Part shown: piece by piece, positions 9,251-18,090 of the stretch
Position numbering within the stretch: the stretch's first letter is position 1
How the letters are laid out: each line of letters starts with the position of its first letter
NCBI RefSeq assembly: GCF_000718555.1
Contig: NZ_JOAN01000033.1
Coordinates: 21,755-85,754, forward strand
Length of the DNA: 64,000 bases
Source: Micromonospora chokoriensis
GTDB taxonomy: Bacteria > Actinomycetota > Actinomycetes > Mycobacteriales > Micromonosporaceae
Direction of reading: 5' to 3'
Made by a program: the position numbers and the translations under genes
The notes under the pieces: model-generated
Told to the model about the DNA's origin: nothing
The model's database searches: none
Seen by the model: the letters and a program-made list of their open reading frames with translations, nothing else

Positions 9251-10723
9251 CTAACCGGAGCCGAGCGCGGCGGCGATTACGGCGACACCGTCGTCGATCT
9301 CGGTGGGCGACCGGGCCGCGTAGCCGAGCACGAGCCCCGGCCGGTACGGCCGTTGGCAGTGCCAGGACAGGGGTTGCACCTTCACCCCGCGCGCCATTGT
9401 CGCCGCCGCCAACTCGGTGTCGACCACGGCGTCGTCCAGCGTGATCATCAGGTGCAGCCCGGCGGCGGCGCCGTGCACCGTCGCCGATGGCAGCGCACGG
9501 GTCAGCGCGGCGATCATCGCGTCCCGCCGACGGATGTGTCGACGGCGCAGCAGCCGCAGGTGCCGCTCGAAGGCGCCGGAGGTCATCAGCTCCGCCAGCA
9601 CCAGTTGCGGGAGCACGGCGTTGCCCAAATCGGCGTTGCGCTTGGCGGCCACCACCGCCTCGCGCAGTCGCGGGGGCACCAGCAGCCAGCCGACCCGCAG
9701 GGCGGGGGCGAGCAGTTTGGAGACGCTGCCGGCGTAGCAGACCTGCTCGGGCAGCAGGCCCCGCAGCGCCGGCACCGGCGGACGGTCGTAGCGGTGCTCG
9801 GCGTCGTAGTCGTCCTCGATGATCAGACCGCCGGCCCGCGCCCAGGCGGCGAGGTGGCGGCGGCGGTCGCCGTCGAGCACCACGCCGGTCGGGAACTGGT
9901 GCGCGGGGGTGAGCATCACAGCCGGTGCGCCACTGGCGGCCAACTCGTCGACCCGCAGCCCGGCGTCGTCGACCGTGATCGGCGGGGTGTCCATCCGCCA
10001 GTTGTTCAGGTGCTGCCGCACGCCGAGCGAGCCCGGGTCCTCCACTGCGACCCGGTCGACACCGGCGGCGGTGAGTGCCTGGGCGAGCAGCCCGAGCGCC
10101 TGGGTGACGCCAGCCACGATGATCACCTCGACGGGGTCGACGCTGATCCCGCGATTGCGGGCCAACCAGGCGGCGACGGCCTGTCGCAGCGCGGGCGCAC
10201 CACACGGGTCGCCGTAGCCGAGATCGGCCGCGGCGAGGCGGCGCAGCACGCCCCGTTCGGCGCGCAGCCAGTCCGCGCGGGGAAAGGCGGTCAGGTCGGG
10301 TACGCCGGGCGCCAGGTCGATTGTCGCGTGCGCCGCGCGTACCGCCTCGAAGATGTCGGTGCCCGGTGCCGGCGGGAAGGTCACGACCGGTGCCGGCGCG
10401 GCGACCGGGGTGGGTATGGGCGCGGTCGGCGCGGCGACGACCACCGTGCCGGCCCGGCCCCGGCCGGCGACGTGCCCCTCCTCGGTCAGACGCTGGTACG
10501 CCTCGGTGACCACGCCCCGGGAGACACCGAGGTCGGCGGCGAGCACCCGGGTGGGAGGCAGTCGGTCACCGACCGGCACCCGCCCCTCGGCGATGGCCTG
10601 CCGCAACTGGTCGGTCAGCCAGTCGGCGCGACCGCCCGGTGCGGCGTCGGCGATGGTCAGGTGCAGGAAGTCGGACCCGGCCGTTATGGACCTCTCGGAC
10701 GGGGTCAGTTTGGCTCTGCCCAT
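9251..10723 (-). CDS. MocR/PdxR-family regulator (GntR helix-turn-helix fused to aminotransferase fold)
   Basis: The 490-residue chain begins with a GntR winged helix (LRQAIAEGRVPVGDRLPPTRVLAADLGVSRGVVTEAYQRL). A fold-type I aminotransferase domain follows, with the PLP lysine in GSVSKLLAPALRVGW. Such proteins sense PLP and an amino-acid-like ligand. It is divergent from a LysE exporter with 62 bp between them, so an amino-acid export regulon is plausible. ATG 10723 puts the usual charged leader before the HTH; a longer frame upstream is not needed. Confidence 0.9.
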   Translation of the reverse strand: MGRAKLTPSERSITAGSDFLHLTIADAAPGGRADWLTDQLRQAIAEGRVPVGDRLPPTRVLAADLGVSRGVVTEAYQRLTEEGHVAGRGRAGTVVVAAPTAPIPTPVAAPAPVVTFPPAPGTDIFEAVRAAHATIDLAPGVPDLTAFPRADWLRAERGVLRRLAAADLGYGDPCGAPALRQAVAAWLARNRGISVDPVEVIIVAGVTQALGLLAQALTAAGVDRVAVEDPGSLGVRQHLNNWRMDTPPITVDDAGLRVDELAASGAPAVMLTPAHQFPTGVVLDGDRRRHLAAWARAGGLIIEDDYDAEHRYDRPPVPALRGLLPEQVCYAGSVSKLLAPALRVGWLLVPPRLREAVVAAKRNADLGNAVLPQLVLAELMTSGAFERHLRLLRRRHIRRRDAMIAALTRALPSATVHGAAAGLHLMITLDDAVVDTELAAATMARGVKVQPLSWHCQRPYRPGLVLGYAARSPTEIDDGVAVIAAALGSG

Positions 10724-10785
10724 CGGTCCATTGTGGCAGCAGAGTGAGCAGCAGCCAGACCTGCCAACCGCACCGGAGGACGATC

Positions 10786-11397
10786 GTGACCATCCCATTC
10801 CTGATCACCACGCTGATCGTGGTGGTCACCCCCGGCACCGGGGTGATCTTCACTCTCTCCGCCGGCCTGTCCCGGGGCGCGCGAGCTGGGGTGCTGGCCG
10901 CGCTCGCCTGCACGCTGGGGACGCTGCCGCACCTGCTGGCCGCGATGACCGGGCTGGCCGCGCTGATGCAGACCAGCGCCGCGGCGTTCGAGACCGTCCG
11001 CTACCTCGGCGTCGGCTACCTGCTCTACCTGGCCTGGTCAATCGCACGGGATCGGGACGCCTTCGCGGTGACGACCGACGCCCCACCCCGCTCGGCGCTC
11101 CGGGTGATCGTCTCGGGGGTGCTGGTGAATCTGCTCAACCCGAAGCCGACGCTGTTCTTCGTCGCGTTCCTGCCGCAGTTCGTGGACACCACGGCACCGG
11201 GCTCGACCCGGGCGATGCTCGGCTGCGGTGCGGTGTTCATGCTGCTCACCTTCGTGGTGTTCAGCGGCTACGGCATCTTCGCGGCCCGGGTACGTGACCG
11301 GGTGCTGACCCGCCCCCGGGTTGCCGACTGGCTTCGCCGATCCGCCGCCGGCACGTTCGTCGCGCTCGGCGTGACGCTCGCCCTCAGCGCACGATAG
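10786..11397 (+). CDS. LysE/RhtB-family amino-acid exporter
   Basis: A 203-residue membrane protein with about six hydrophobic helices and the family start PFLITTLIVVVTPGTGVIFTL (GTG start, GGAGGA 6 nt upstream). The loop RVIVSGVLVNLLNPKPTLFFVAFLPQF is the conserved LysE/RhtB segment. Members export amino acids or small derivatives using the proton gradient. The divergent MocR-type regulator is the likely controller. Confidence 0.9.
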   Translation: MTIPFLITTLIVVVTPGTGVIFTLSAGLSRGARAGVLAALACTLGTLPHLLAAMTGLAALMQTSAAAFETVRYLGVGYLLYLAWSIARDRDAFAVTTDAPPRSALRVIVSGVLVNLLNPKPTLFFVAFLPQFVDTTAPGSTRAMLGCGAVFMLLTFVVFSGYGIFAARVRDRVLTRPRVADWLRRSAAGTFVALGVTLALSAR

Positions 11398-11418
11398 AAC
11401 GCCCGTTCGCGCGCCGGG

Positions 11419-12021
11419 TCAGGCGGTGTCGCCGGGGACGAGGTGGCGGTAGCCGGGGATCGTCTCGGTGAACCAGCCGGCGACACTGGCCAGGCCACGC
11501 TCGTTGAGCTGCGCGTCGTGGATCGGGTACGCCGCCGCCGCGCCCACCGCGCCGGCGAATCGGATCGCCTCGTCGAGGCGCAGCCAGGACCCCTGAGCCG
11601 GGACGAGCAGCGTGTGCACCGGCTCGTCCGGCACGTGCAGTGCGTCGCCCGGGTGATAGAGCCCATCGCCGATCAGGTAGCCGAGGTTCGGGCAGTCGGG
11701 CTGTCCCTGGTGGATCGCGGCGTGCCGGCCGCCGTGCGCGCTGACCGCGATGCCGGCCGCCGTGAAGCGCTGCCCCGGGCGGACCCGGGTCACCGGCAGC
11801 GGGGCGAGGTCCGGCAGTCGGGCGCCCTCCGGGGCGTACACGGGGACACCGAGACCGGCGAGCCGCAACACGTCCACGTGGTCGGTGTGCTCGTGGGTGA
11901 CCAGGACGGCGTCCGCGCCGACCAGAGCACGCGGCTCGCTCCACGTTCCGGGGTCGACGACAAGCACCCCGCCGTCGTGCTCGACCCGCACGCACGAGTG
12001 GGTGAATCGGGTGATCCGCAC
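11419..12021 (-). CDS. Metallo-beta-lactamase-fold hydrolase
   Basis: The 200-residue protein carries the zinc motif HEHTDH after LVTHE, with further ligand histidines in SAHGGRH and, near the C-terminus, YPIHDAQ. This is the compact layout of UlaG/L-ascorbate-lactonase-like members (MRITRFTHSCVRVEHDGGVLVVDPG). Substrate unknown. It converges with the LysE gene across a 21-bp gap and precedes the next minus-strand gene's end by 25 bp. Confidence 0.87.
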   Translation of the reverse strand: MRITRFTHSCVRVEHDGGVLVVDPGTWSEPRALVGADAVLVTHEHTDHVDVLRLAGLGVPVYAPEGARLPDLAPLPVTRVRPGQRFTAAGIAVSAHGGRHAAIHQGQPDCPNLGYLIGDGLYHPGDALHVPDEPVHTLLVPAQGSWLRLDEAIRFAGAVGAAAAYPIHDAQLNERGLASVAGWFTETIPGYRHLVPGDTA

Positions 12022-12046
12022 CCCGCCGACGGTACGCCGCTCGGTC

Positions 12047-12655
12047 TCAGCCCCGCCGCCCCGCCGACACCCGCACGATGTAGACGAACTGCGCCCCGAA
12101 CGCCACCACCGCGACCAGCACCCCGGCGAGGACCGTCAGCCCACGCCCAGCCCCCACCGTCGCGGCCACCAAGGCGATGCCGAGCCCGCTCAGTACGGCG
12201 TTTACCGCGCCCACCAGCGCGGCCGTGGTCAACAGGAACTCCCACCGCCCCGGCTTGGTGCCGACCAGGTTCCACGCCGTGCCCATGCTGTCGTCGGCCA
12301 CCACCGCGTCGGCGAAGAAGTCGTGCTCGCCGGCGAACTGATGCTGGTAGTAGGCCCTGATGCGCTGGATCCGACGCAGGTCCAGCGAGTTCTCGACGGT
12401 GGTCTCGACAAGCCGCAGGAACGTCAGCACCCCGATGATCACCAGGGTTGGCAGCACCGCCGCGAGGTAGGGCCGGACCACCTTGTCGTTGCTGGCGACG
12501 AAGCCGAGGCCGATCAGCGCCGCCGACAGGACGGACAGGAAGATGGTGGCGCGGCCGGTGGCCTCGGCGATGGTGCCAGCCCGCGACGTCTGCAACGCGT
12601 AGTGCTCGGTGGTCAGGACGGTGAGCAGCGCCTGCTCGCGTTCACTGTCGTCCAT
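12047..12655 (-). CDS. Four-helix membrane protein of unknown function
   Basis: No family recognised. The 202-residue protein has a charged helical N-terminus (MDDSEREQALLTVLTTEHYAL) and four hydrophobic helices in two pairs. The soluble loop between the pairs, about residues 80-130, is helical and charged (VENSLDLRRIQRIRAYYQHQ). The layout recalls SLATT-like or Pycsar-type membrane effector pieces, but this is only architecture. It is divergent from another uncharacterised membrane protein, with 72 bp between their starts, so both may share a promoter region. Confidence 0.7.
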   Translation of the reverse strand: MDDSEREQALLTVLTTEHYALQTSRAGTIAEATGRATIFLSVLSAALIGLGFVASNDKVVRPYLAAVLPTLVIIGVLTFLRLVETTVENSLDLRRIQRIRAYYQHQFAGEHDFFADAVVADDSMGTAWNLVGTKPGRWEFLLTTAALVGAVNAVLSGLGIALVAATVGAGRGLTVLAGVLVAVVAFGAQFVYIVRVSAGRRG

Positions 12656-12727
12656 CCCACCACCCTCCGCAGTCGCCCGACTCCGTTACCGTCACCCTAA
12701 GAGCGACCGACGGCGAAAGGGGACCGG

Positions 12728-13825
12728 ATGCCCGAGTGGGCTGGTCGGGGCGGGCGGCAACGACGCGCCTTCGTCGTCGGTGGGGCACTGTTCGCGGTCG
12801 CCATCATCATGCTGCTGGCCGCCTGGCGCAGCACCGGCTTCCTCAGCGATTTGCTGCTCAACCTCGGGGCCAGCGTGGTGCTAGCGGCCATCTCGTACGT
12901 CATCTTCGACCCGCTGTTCGAGGAGGCCCGCAAGGCGCGGGTGCAGGAGCACCTCAGCTTCGACCAGCAGGCGTTCGTGACCCGGCTGCACCGCTCCGGT
13001 CGCCGGGTACGCATCCTCGACACCTGGACGATCCTGCTGGAGCAACGGCACCGCGAGGAGACCCTGAGCGCGGTACGCGCGGCGCTCGCCAACGGCGCCC
13101 AGGTGCAGTTGCTCCTGCTCGACCCGGACTGCACCGCCGCCCAACAGCGCTCCGAGGAGCTGGAGCGGCAACGGGTGGACGTCCCCCGGCAGATCCGCAC
13201 CAACCTGCGCCATCTGGCCGCCTTCGCCGACGCGCTCGACTCACGACTGCGGCACCGCCTGCAGGTCCGGCTCTACGACGCGTCCCCGTCGATCCAGCTC
13301 TACCAGTGGGACGGGCGGGCGCTGATCTCGTTCTTCCCGATCGGCAAGCTGTCGTTCAACGTGCCGCAGCTCGAGGTGGACATGGACAGCCCGTGGGGCG
13401 GGTTCGTGCACGCCCGGTTCGAGGAGCTGTGGGAGCACGAGCAGGCCACCCTCGACCTGGAGCGGTACTGGTCGGTCACGGTCACGCTGCGCCACGACGA
13501 GTCGGACGTGGTCGAGGTACGCGTGCCGTACGTGACGGTGGGCGGGCAGCATTACATCGACTGTCGCGGGTTCCGGGTCACCGGGCCGCTGACCGTGCGA
13601 GCCGTGCTGCCGCCGCGCGCACCCGGGGCGTCCCCCGGGGTGTTCGCGCTGGCCGAGCCCGTCGACGGGGACCGCACCCCAGCCGCCGTCGTGCAACGGC
13701 ACTTCGACCAGAAGTACGGCCACGGCGATGGGGAGCGGGACATCCGCCGGCTGGTGCCGCCGCCGGGCGATGCCCGTACGCCGGCACCCCGCCCCGCGAC
13801 GGCGGACGACACGCACGCACGGTGA
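12728..13825 (+). CDS. Two-helix membrane protein with a phospholipase-D-like soluble domain
   Basis: The 365-residue protein starts at ATG 12728 with AAAGGGG upstream. Two hydrophobic segments lie at about residues 14-30 and 38-58. A soluble region follows with strands typical of an inactive PLD-like (DUF5919-type) fold: [18 protein letters not shown], and [16 protein letters not shown] followed by [12 protein letters not shown]. No HKD motif is visible. The C-terminal ~100 residues form a beta-rich extension. Related architectures are often grouped with conflict systems, which is inference here. It is divergent from the four-helix membrane protein. Confidence 0.7.
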   Translation: MPEWAGRGGRQRRAFVVGGALFAVAIIMLLAAWRSTGFLSDLLLNLGASVVLAAISYVIFDPLFEEARKARVQEHLSFDQQAFVTRLHRSGRRVRILDTWTILLEQRHREETLSAVRAALANGAQVQLLLLDPDCTAAQQRSEELERQRVDVPRQIRTNLRHLAAFADALDSRLRHRLQVRLYDASPSIQLYQWDGRALISFFPIGKLSFNVPQLEVDMDSPWGGFVHARFEELWEHEQATLDLERYWSVTVTLRHDESDVVEVRVPYVTVGGQHYIDCRGFRVTGPLTVRAVLPPRAPGASPGVFALAEPVDGDRTPAAVVQRHFDQKYGHGDGERDIRRLVPPPGDARTPAPRPATADDTHAR

Positions 13826-13898
13826 CCCCCGACCGGCCCGATCGGCGCGGCACAGGAAACAATGGTGGCCCACCCTGATCGCCAGGAGGACCGTCAGC

Positions 13899-14786
13899 GT
13901 GTCACCCAGCACCGCACCGCCGCCCGGGTCGGCGCAGCTACGCGCCGACTGCGGGCGCTGCTTCGGGCTGTGCTGCGTGGTGCCCGCCTTCGCCGCGTCG
14001 GCGGATTTTGCCATCGACAAGCCGGCCGGCTCACCCTGCCCCAACCTGCGCGCCGACCACCGCTGCGGCATCCACACCGAGCTGCGACAACGCGGGTTCG
14101 CTGGCTGCACGGTGTTCGACTGCTTCGGCGCCGGGCAGCAGGTGGCCCAGGTGACCTTCGGCGGGCGGGACTGGCGGGACGCACCGGAGACGTTGCCGGC
14201 GATGGCGGAGGCGTTCGCGGTGCTGCGACCACTGCACGAACTGCTCTGGTACCTCGCCGAGGCGGTGGCGCTGCGCCCGCCCGCCGACCTGCGTGCCGAG
14301 CTGGAACGCGCCCGTGCCGAGACGGTGACGCTCACCGAGGGTGATCCGACGCAGCTTCGCGCGGTGGACGTCGCCGCCCACCGAGACCGGGTCAACCCTT
14401 TGCTGTCCCGAGCCAGCGACACGGCCCGCGCTCCGCAGGGCGTCGACCGCCGGGGCGCTCACCTGCTCGGGGCGGACCTGCGCCGCGTCGACCTGCGCCG
14501 AGCCAACCTGCGCGGGGCGCTGCTCATCGGCGCCGACCTGCGCGGAGCCGACCTGAGCCGCGCCGACGTCACCGGCGCGGACCTGCGCGGGGCCGACCTG
14601 CGGGGCACGGACCTGCGCGACGTTCTCTTCCTGCACCAGGCCCAGGTGGACGCCGCCCGAGGTGACACCCACACCGGGCTGCCGCCGACGCTCACCCGAC
14701 CGGCGCACTGGACGGCGCTGCCGCTCACCCCGGTACGCCAGCCGAACCGGTCCACCTCCCCCACCCGTCGGGGTCGACGCCGCTGA
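13899..14786 (+). CDS. Cysteine-cluster and pentapeptide-repeat protein
   Basis: The 295-residue protein opens with a cysteine-rich block (CGRCFGLCC, then CPNL, CGIH, GCTVFDC) like YkgJ-type zinc/iron clusters. A helical middle follows, and about residues 195-250 hold a run of A(D/N)LRxA pentapeptides that should fold into a right-handed beta-helix. The GTG start at 13899 is supported by AGGAGGA 8 nt upstream. Some pentapeptide proteins mimic DNA and protect gyrase, but many have no known role; no target is indicated here. Confidence 0.8.
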   Translation: MSPSTAPPPGSAQLRADCGRCFGLCCVVPAFAASADFAIDKPAGSPCPNLRADHRCGIHTELRQRGFAGCTVFDCFGAGQQVAQVTFGGRDWRDAPETLPAMAEAFAVLRPLHELLWYLAEAVALRPPADLRAELERARAETVTLTEGDPTQLRAVDVAAHRDRVNPLLSRASDTARAPQGVDRRGAHLLGADLRRVDLRRANLRGALLIGADLRGADLSRADVTGADLRGADLRGTDLRDVLFLHQAQVDAARGDTHTGLPPTLTRPAHWTALPLTPVRQPNRSTSPTRRGRRR

Positions 14787-14858
14787 CCGCGAGGTTTCGG
14801 CCTAGACGACGCCGGGTAGCCAGCGCCGACGCGGATCGGCATCGACGGGGGGCACGGC

Positions 14859-15095
14859 GTGGGCTACCGAAAACGCGACGGTGAGCTGCCGGGCGACCCG
14901 CAGCACAGCGAGGACGAGGCCGGCCAGGTGCCATTGGTGCAGGTCGAGGCGGACACCGAGGTCCCCGCCCCGACGGACACCGACATCCGGCCGGACATCG
15001 TGACCGAGGGTGACAACTCGGGCGTCGCCGGTGGTTCGTCGGGCAGCAGCGGCGGCGGGTCCAGCATGCCGGGACACCCTGACGCGACCCGCTGA
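14859..15095 (+). CDS. Small acidic hypothetical protein
   Basis: A 78-residue acidic, low-complexity product (EDEAGQVPLVQVEADTEVPAP, then a glycine/serine-rich tail) beginning at GTG with a G-rich stretch upstream. Composition is unlike that of shadow frames here, which are arginine-rich, so I think it is translated. No domain recognised; it looks largely disordered. It stands alone between the pentapeptide gene and convergent rnhA. Confidence 0.5.
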   Translation: MGYRKRDGELPGDPQHSEDEAGQVPLVQVEADTEVPAPTDTDIRPDIVTEGDNSGVAGGSSGSSGGGSSMPGHPDATR

Positions 15096-15102
15096 CCCGG
15101 GC

Positions 15103-15576
15103 TCAGCGACTGGTCAGCGCGGCCCGCGCCTCGGTCATGCCCTTGTTGGCGAGCCCGTCGGCGCGCTCGTTCTCCGGGTGGCCGTTGTGCCCCTTGACCC
15201 ACAGCCAGGTGACCTCGTGCCGTTCGCAGGCCGCCTCCAGCCGCTGCCACAGGTCGGCGTTCTTCACCGGCTGCTTCGCGGCGGTCCGCCAACCGTTGCG
15301 CTTCCACGACGCCAGCCAGCTGGTGATGCCGTTGCGCACGTACGTGCTGTCGGTGTGCAGCTCCACGGTGACCGGCCGGTTCAGGCTCTCCAACGCCTGG
15401 ATGGCCGCCATCAGCTCCATCCGGTTGTTGGTGGTGGGCGTGGCCTCGCCGCCGCACAGCTCCCGCTCGTGATCGCCGTAGCGCAGCAGCGCACCCCAAC
15501 CGCCCGGCCCGGGGTTGCCACTGCACGCCCCGTCGGTCCAGATCTGCACGCCCCTGCCGGCCGCCGCGTCCACCAT
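15103..15576 (-). CDS. rnhA: Ribonuclease HI
   Basis: The 157-residue protein cleaves the RNA strand of RNA-DNA hybrids. The catalytic acidic residues are visible: aspartate in [17 protein letters not shown], glutamate in [10 protein letters not shown], aspartate in LHTDSTYV and a late aspartate in [11 protein letters not shown]. The family's [10 protein letters not shown] handle is also present. ATG 15576 gives a start close to the first strand; an upstream in-frame ATG (15630) would add 18 residues. Confidence 0.93.
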   Translation of the reverse strand: MVDAAAGRGVQIWTDGACSGNPGPGGWGALLRYGDHERELCGGEATPTTNNRMELMAAIQALESLNRPVTVELHTDSTYVRNGITSWLASWKRNGWRTAAKQPVKNADLWQRLEAACERHEVTWLWVKGHNGHPENERADGLANKGMTEARAALTSR

Positions 15577-15636
15577 GCCCGGCAACCTACCGGGCGCTGA
15601 CGTGGTCCTCCCCGCTCGGGGGGCCGGCACGCCGCT

Positions 15637-16875
15637 TCACTCCGCGCCGACGGCGTCGCCCACCACGGCGGGCGGGATGGCCAGCGCGGGCCGGGCGGGG
15701 CGCAGCCGGTCGCGGACGCGATGCGCGGCGTCACCGGCGGTCGCGGCGATCATCGGCAGCAGCCGGGTGGAGTTCATGATCGCGACCTCCTCGGCCGGGG
15801 TGGTGACCCCGTCGAGGAAGCGCAGCACCCGCTCGGCCGGGTTGCGGTCGAAGAGCCGATCGAAGAAGTCGGGGCCACCCACCCCGCCCCGGTCCAGCGC
15901 CCGCAGCGCCACCGCGTCCATCCAGCGATGCCGGCGCGGGTACGCCGCCGCGGGCACCGGCGGTCGGCCGTCCGCGAGGGCCCGGGCCACCTGGTCGGCC
16001 TGGCGGTACATGGCGGAGAAGGTGAAACCGGTGGAGGGGCGGGTCGCGCCACCGGCCGTGCCGAGCCGGACCACCCGGGCCGAGGGACGGGCCGGGAACG
16101 GCGCGTCGGTCATCGGGATCACCCCGTTCTCCACCTCGCGCACCCGCAGCCCGGCCGGATCCAGCCCGAGCAGATCCCGGTAGCCGGCCAGTGCCGCGTC
16201 GTACCCGGCGTCGGTGAGCAGATCCGGCGAGAACTCGGTGTACTCGACAAGGGCGAAGCGGTCACTGACCGGCAGCACGTACCCGAAGGAGACGCCCCGA
16301 GGTGGCTGCGGGGTGCGGAAGTCCATCAGCACCGCGCGCGCCGGGTCGAACATCGGCCGGTCGGCCTCCAGCCACCAGCCACGGAAGTGCTGCAACCAGG
16401 TGGTCCGCCCCGCTCGTGACGGCGGGCGGGGGCGGGAGTCGAGCACCCAGTCGGCCCGTACGCTGCGCCCGTCGCCGGTGCGCACCAGCACCCGGGTGCC
16501 GTCGTCACGCACCACGTCGGCGGGCGCGACGACCCGGGTGGCGTCGAGGCGGCGCTCGGCCTCGGCAGCCCGGTCGTAGACCGGGCCGGAGCGGAGCATG
16601 GCGTACCGCAGCGGGGTGAGGTCCAGGACGCGACGCCGCGCCGCCGTCGCCACCTCGACCTGTTGCCAGCTCGCGCTGAGCAGCGGGTCCAGGTCGGTGT
16701 CGGGGTGGCCCCAGAACGCCCAGGTGCGGTCCTGGCCGCGTCGGCGCACCGGGTCGACGATGGCGATCCGCCTGTCGCGTACGCCGTGCCGGTCCAGTGC
16801 GGCGAGCAGCAACGACGCCGCGCCGCCGCCGCCAAGCAGCGCGAGGTCGACGTCGAGCGGCGCGGATTCGGTCAC
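15637..16875 (-). CDS. Lycopene cyclase family protein
   Basis: A 412-residue flavoprotein-like enzyme with an N-terminal dinucleotide fold (DLALLGGGGAASLLLAAL). It has the CrtY-type features QDRTWAFW, LQHFRGWWLEADRPMFDP, VEYTEFSP and GGATRPSTGFTF. The family cyclises the ends of lycopene in carotenoid synthesis. No other crt gene is near, so the pathway must lie elsewhere. I chose GTG 16875; GTG 16884 is also possible. Its upstream region contains the two ArsR-type operators that face the next gene. Confidence 0.85.
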   Translation of the reverse strand: MTESAPLDVDLALLGGGGAASLLLAALDRHGVRDRRIAIVDPVRRRGQDRTWAFWGHPDTDLDPLLSASWQQVEVATAARRRVLDLTPLRYAMLRSGPVYDRAAEAERRLDATRVVAPADVVRDDGTRVLVRTGDGRSVRADWVLDSRPRPPSRAGRTTWLQHFRGWWLEADRPMFDPARAVLMDFRTPQPPRGVSFGYVLPVSDRFALVEYTEFSPDLLTDAGYDAALAGYRDLLGLDPAGLRVREVENGVIPMTDAPFPARPSARVVRLGTAGGATRPSTGFTFSAMYRQADQVARALADGRPPVPAAAYPRRHRWMDAVALRALDRGGVGGPDFFDRLFDRNPAERVLRFLDGVTTPAEEVAIMNSTRLLPMIAATAGDAAHRVRDRLRPARPALAIPPAVVGDAVGAE

Positions 16876-16938
16876 CCGCACCACGCTGCCACACACTCGT
16901 CGCGCCCTTTGTCCCACCCGGTGGCTGGCGGCCGGTTG

Positions 16939-16962
16939 ATAGGCAACCGATCGGTTGCCTAT
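16939..16962. promoter_or_regulatory. Perfect 24-bp palindrome, operator site 1
   Basis: ATAGGCAACCGA is followed directly by its exact reverse complement. The core GGCAACCGATCGGTTGCC (16942-16959) recurs 28 bp downstream in site 2. It lies just upstream of an ArsR-type regulator, the usual place for autoregulation. Confidence 0.75.
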
Positions 16963-16969
16963 AGTAACC

Positions 16970-16987
16970 GGCAACCGATAAGTTGCC
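16970..16987. promoter_or_regulatory. Operator site 2 (18-bp inverted repeat)
   Basis: The sequence GGCAACCGATAAGTTGCC repeats the arms GGCAAC and GTTGCC of site 1 with the same 18-bp length. The centres of the two sites are 28 bp apart. Binding here would block the promoter or the ribosome site (GGGAGG at 16995) of the following gene. Confidence 0.7.
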
Positions 16988-17004
16988 TGTTTGTGGGAGG
17001 GCCG

Positions 17005-17832
17005 ATGGACGACGCGTTTCGGGCGCTGGCCGATCCCAGCCGGCGGCAGCTGCTCGACCGACTCAACGAGCGCAACGGCCAGACCCTGCGGGAGCTCTGT
17101 GCTGGGCTGGGGACGACCCGACAGGCGGTCAGCAAACACCTGTCCGTGCTGGAAGCGGCCCACCTCGTCACGACCAGGTGGCGTGGCCGGGAGAAGTTGC
17201 ACTTCCTCGACGCCGCGCCGATCAACGCCATCGCCGACCGGTGGCTCAGCCGCTACGACCGTCAGCGCGCTGCCGCCCTCGCCGACCTGACCACCGCATT
17301 GGAGCGAGAACCCATGGAGAGCCCAACCTTCGTCTACACGACATACGTCACCACCACCGCGCAGCAACTGTGGGCGGCGCTCACCGAACCGGCGTTCACC
17401 CGTCGCTACTGGGGTGGGGTCGCGCTGGTGTCGGACTGGCAGGTCGGGTCACCTGTGCTGTGGCAGGACGCGCCGGGCGACGAGCCCCGCGATCTCGGCC
17501 AGCGGGTGCTGGTCGCCGAGCCGTACCGCCGTCTCTCCTACAGCTGGCACGGCTTCCAGCCCGAGCACGCCGCGCACTTCGGTTGGTCCGCCGAGGAGCT
17601 GGCGGCCCGGCTCGGCGAGCGCCAGTCGAAGGTGACCTTCGAGATCGAGCCACACGGCACGGCAGCCGTCCGGTTGACCGTCATTCACGAAGACTTCTCC
17701 CCGGACAGCGAGATGCACCGGGCGATCAGCGGCCAACTCGACGGCAGTGGCGGCTGGCCGGTGCTGCTGGCCAGCCTCAAGACGCTGGTGGAGACCGGCG
17801 AACCCATGCCGGAGCCGACCCAGGCCGGCTGA
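17005..17832 (+). CDS. ArsR-family repressor fused to an SRPBCC/AHSA1 domain
   Basis: The 275-residue protein starts at ATG with GGGAGG 4 nt upstream. Residues 1-95 form an ArsR-type winged helix (FRALADPSRRQLLDRL, then TTRQAVSKHLSVLEAAHLV). From about residue 105 an AHSA1-type SRPBCC lipocalin-like domain follows (FVYTTYVTTTAQQLWAALTEPAFTRRYW). These two domains are more often separate adjacent genes. The second likely binds a hydrophobic ligand and tunes repression. The two upstream operators suggest autoregulation and possibly control of the divergent lycopene cyclase. Confidence 0.87.
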   Translation: MDDAFRALADPSRRQLLDRLNERNGQTLRELCAGLGTTRQAVSKHLSVLEAAHLVTTRWRGREKLHFLDAAPINAIADRWLSRYDRQRAAALADLTTALEREPMESPTFVYTTYVTTTAQQLWAALTEPAFTRRYWGGVALVSDWQVGSPVLWQDAPGDEPRDLGQRVLVAEPYRRLSYSWHGFQPEHAAHFGWSAEELAARLGERQSKVTFEIEPHGTAAVRLTVIHEDFSPDSEMHRAISGQLDGSGGWPVLLASLKTLVETGEPMPEPTQAG

Positions 17833-17844
17833 TCCACGCGGGCC

Positions 17845-17918
17845 AGATTGCACAACTTCAGGGATGTAGTGGCCTCGGGAGCGCTTGAGGCAACTACATC
17901 CCTGTTCTTGTGCAGTCT
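17845..17918. repeat. Long intergenic hairpin, 74 nt (REP-like or bidirectional terminator)
   Basis: Three nested arm pairs fold on each other: TGCACAA/TTGTGCA, AGGGATGTAGT/ACTACATCCCT and GCCTC/GAGGC, with a 10-nt loop. The CACAACTTCA 10-mer also occurs in the arms of the hairpin at 44681-44757, suggesting a dispersed family. Confidence 0.75.
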
Positions 17919-18090
17919 TGGGCGCTCACCCCGCCTTCGGGTGGACACGTGACGGCAACGAAGGTTTCTCATTTTCACCTGATCGAGGACCCAACCCACC
18001 TAGTGTTGGGCACACCGGTGCTAGTCACGGAGTTGGCCACCCGAACGACGTCCCACGCAGTCAGCGGACGAAAAGTGAGGGAAGACGCGT

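Noticed and set aside
15637..16875. Carotenoid gene cluster
   Set aside because: Only the lycopene cyclase is present; no crtE, crtB or crtI gene lies nearby.
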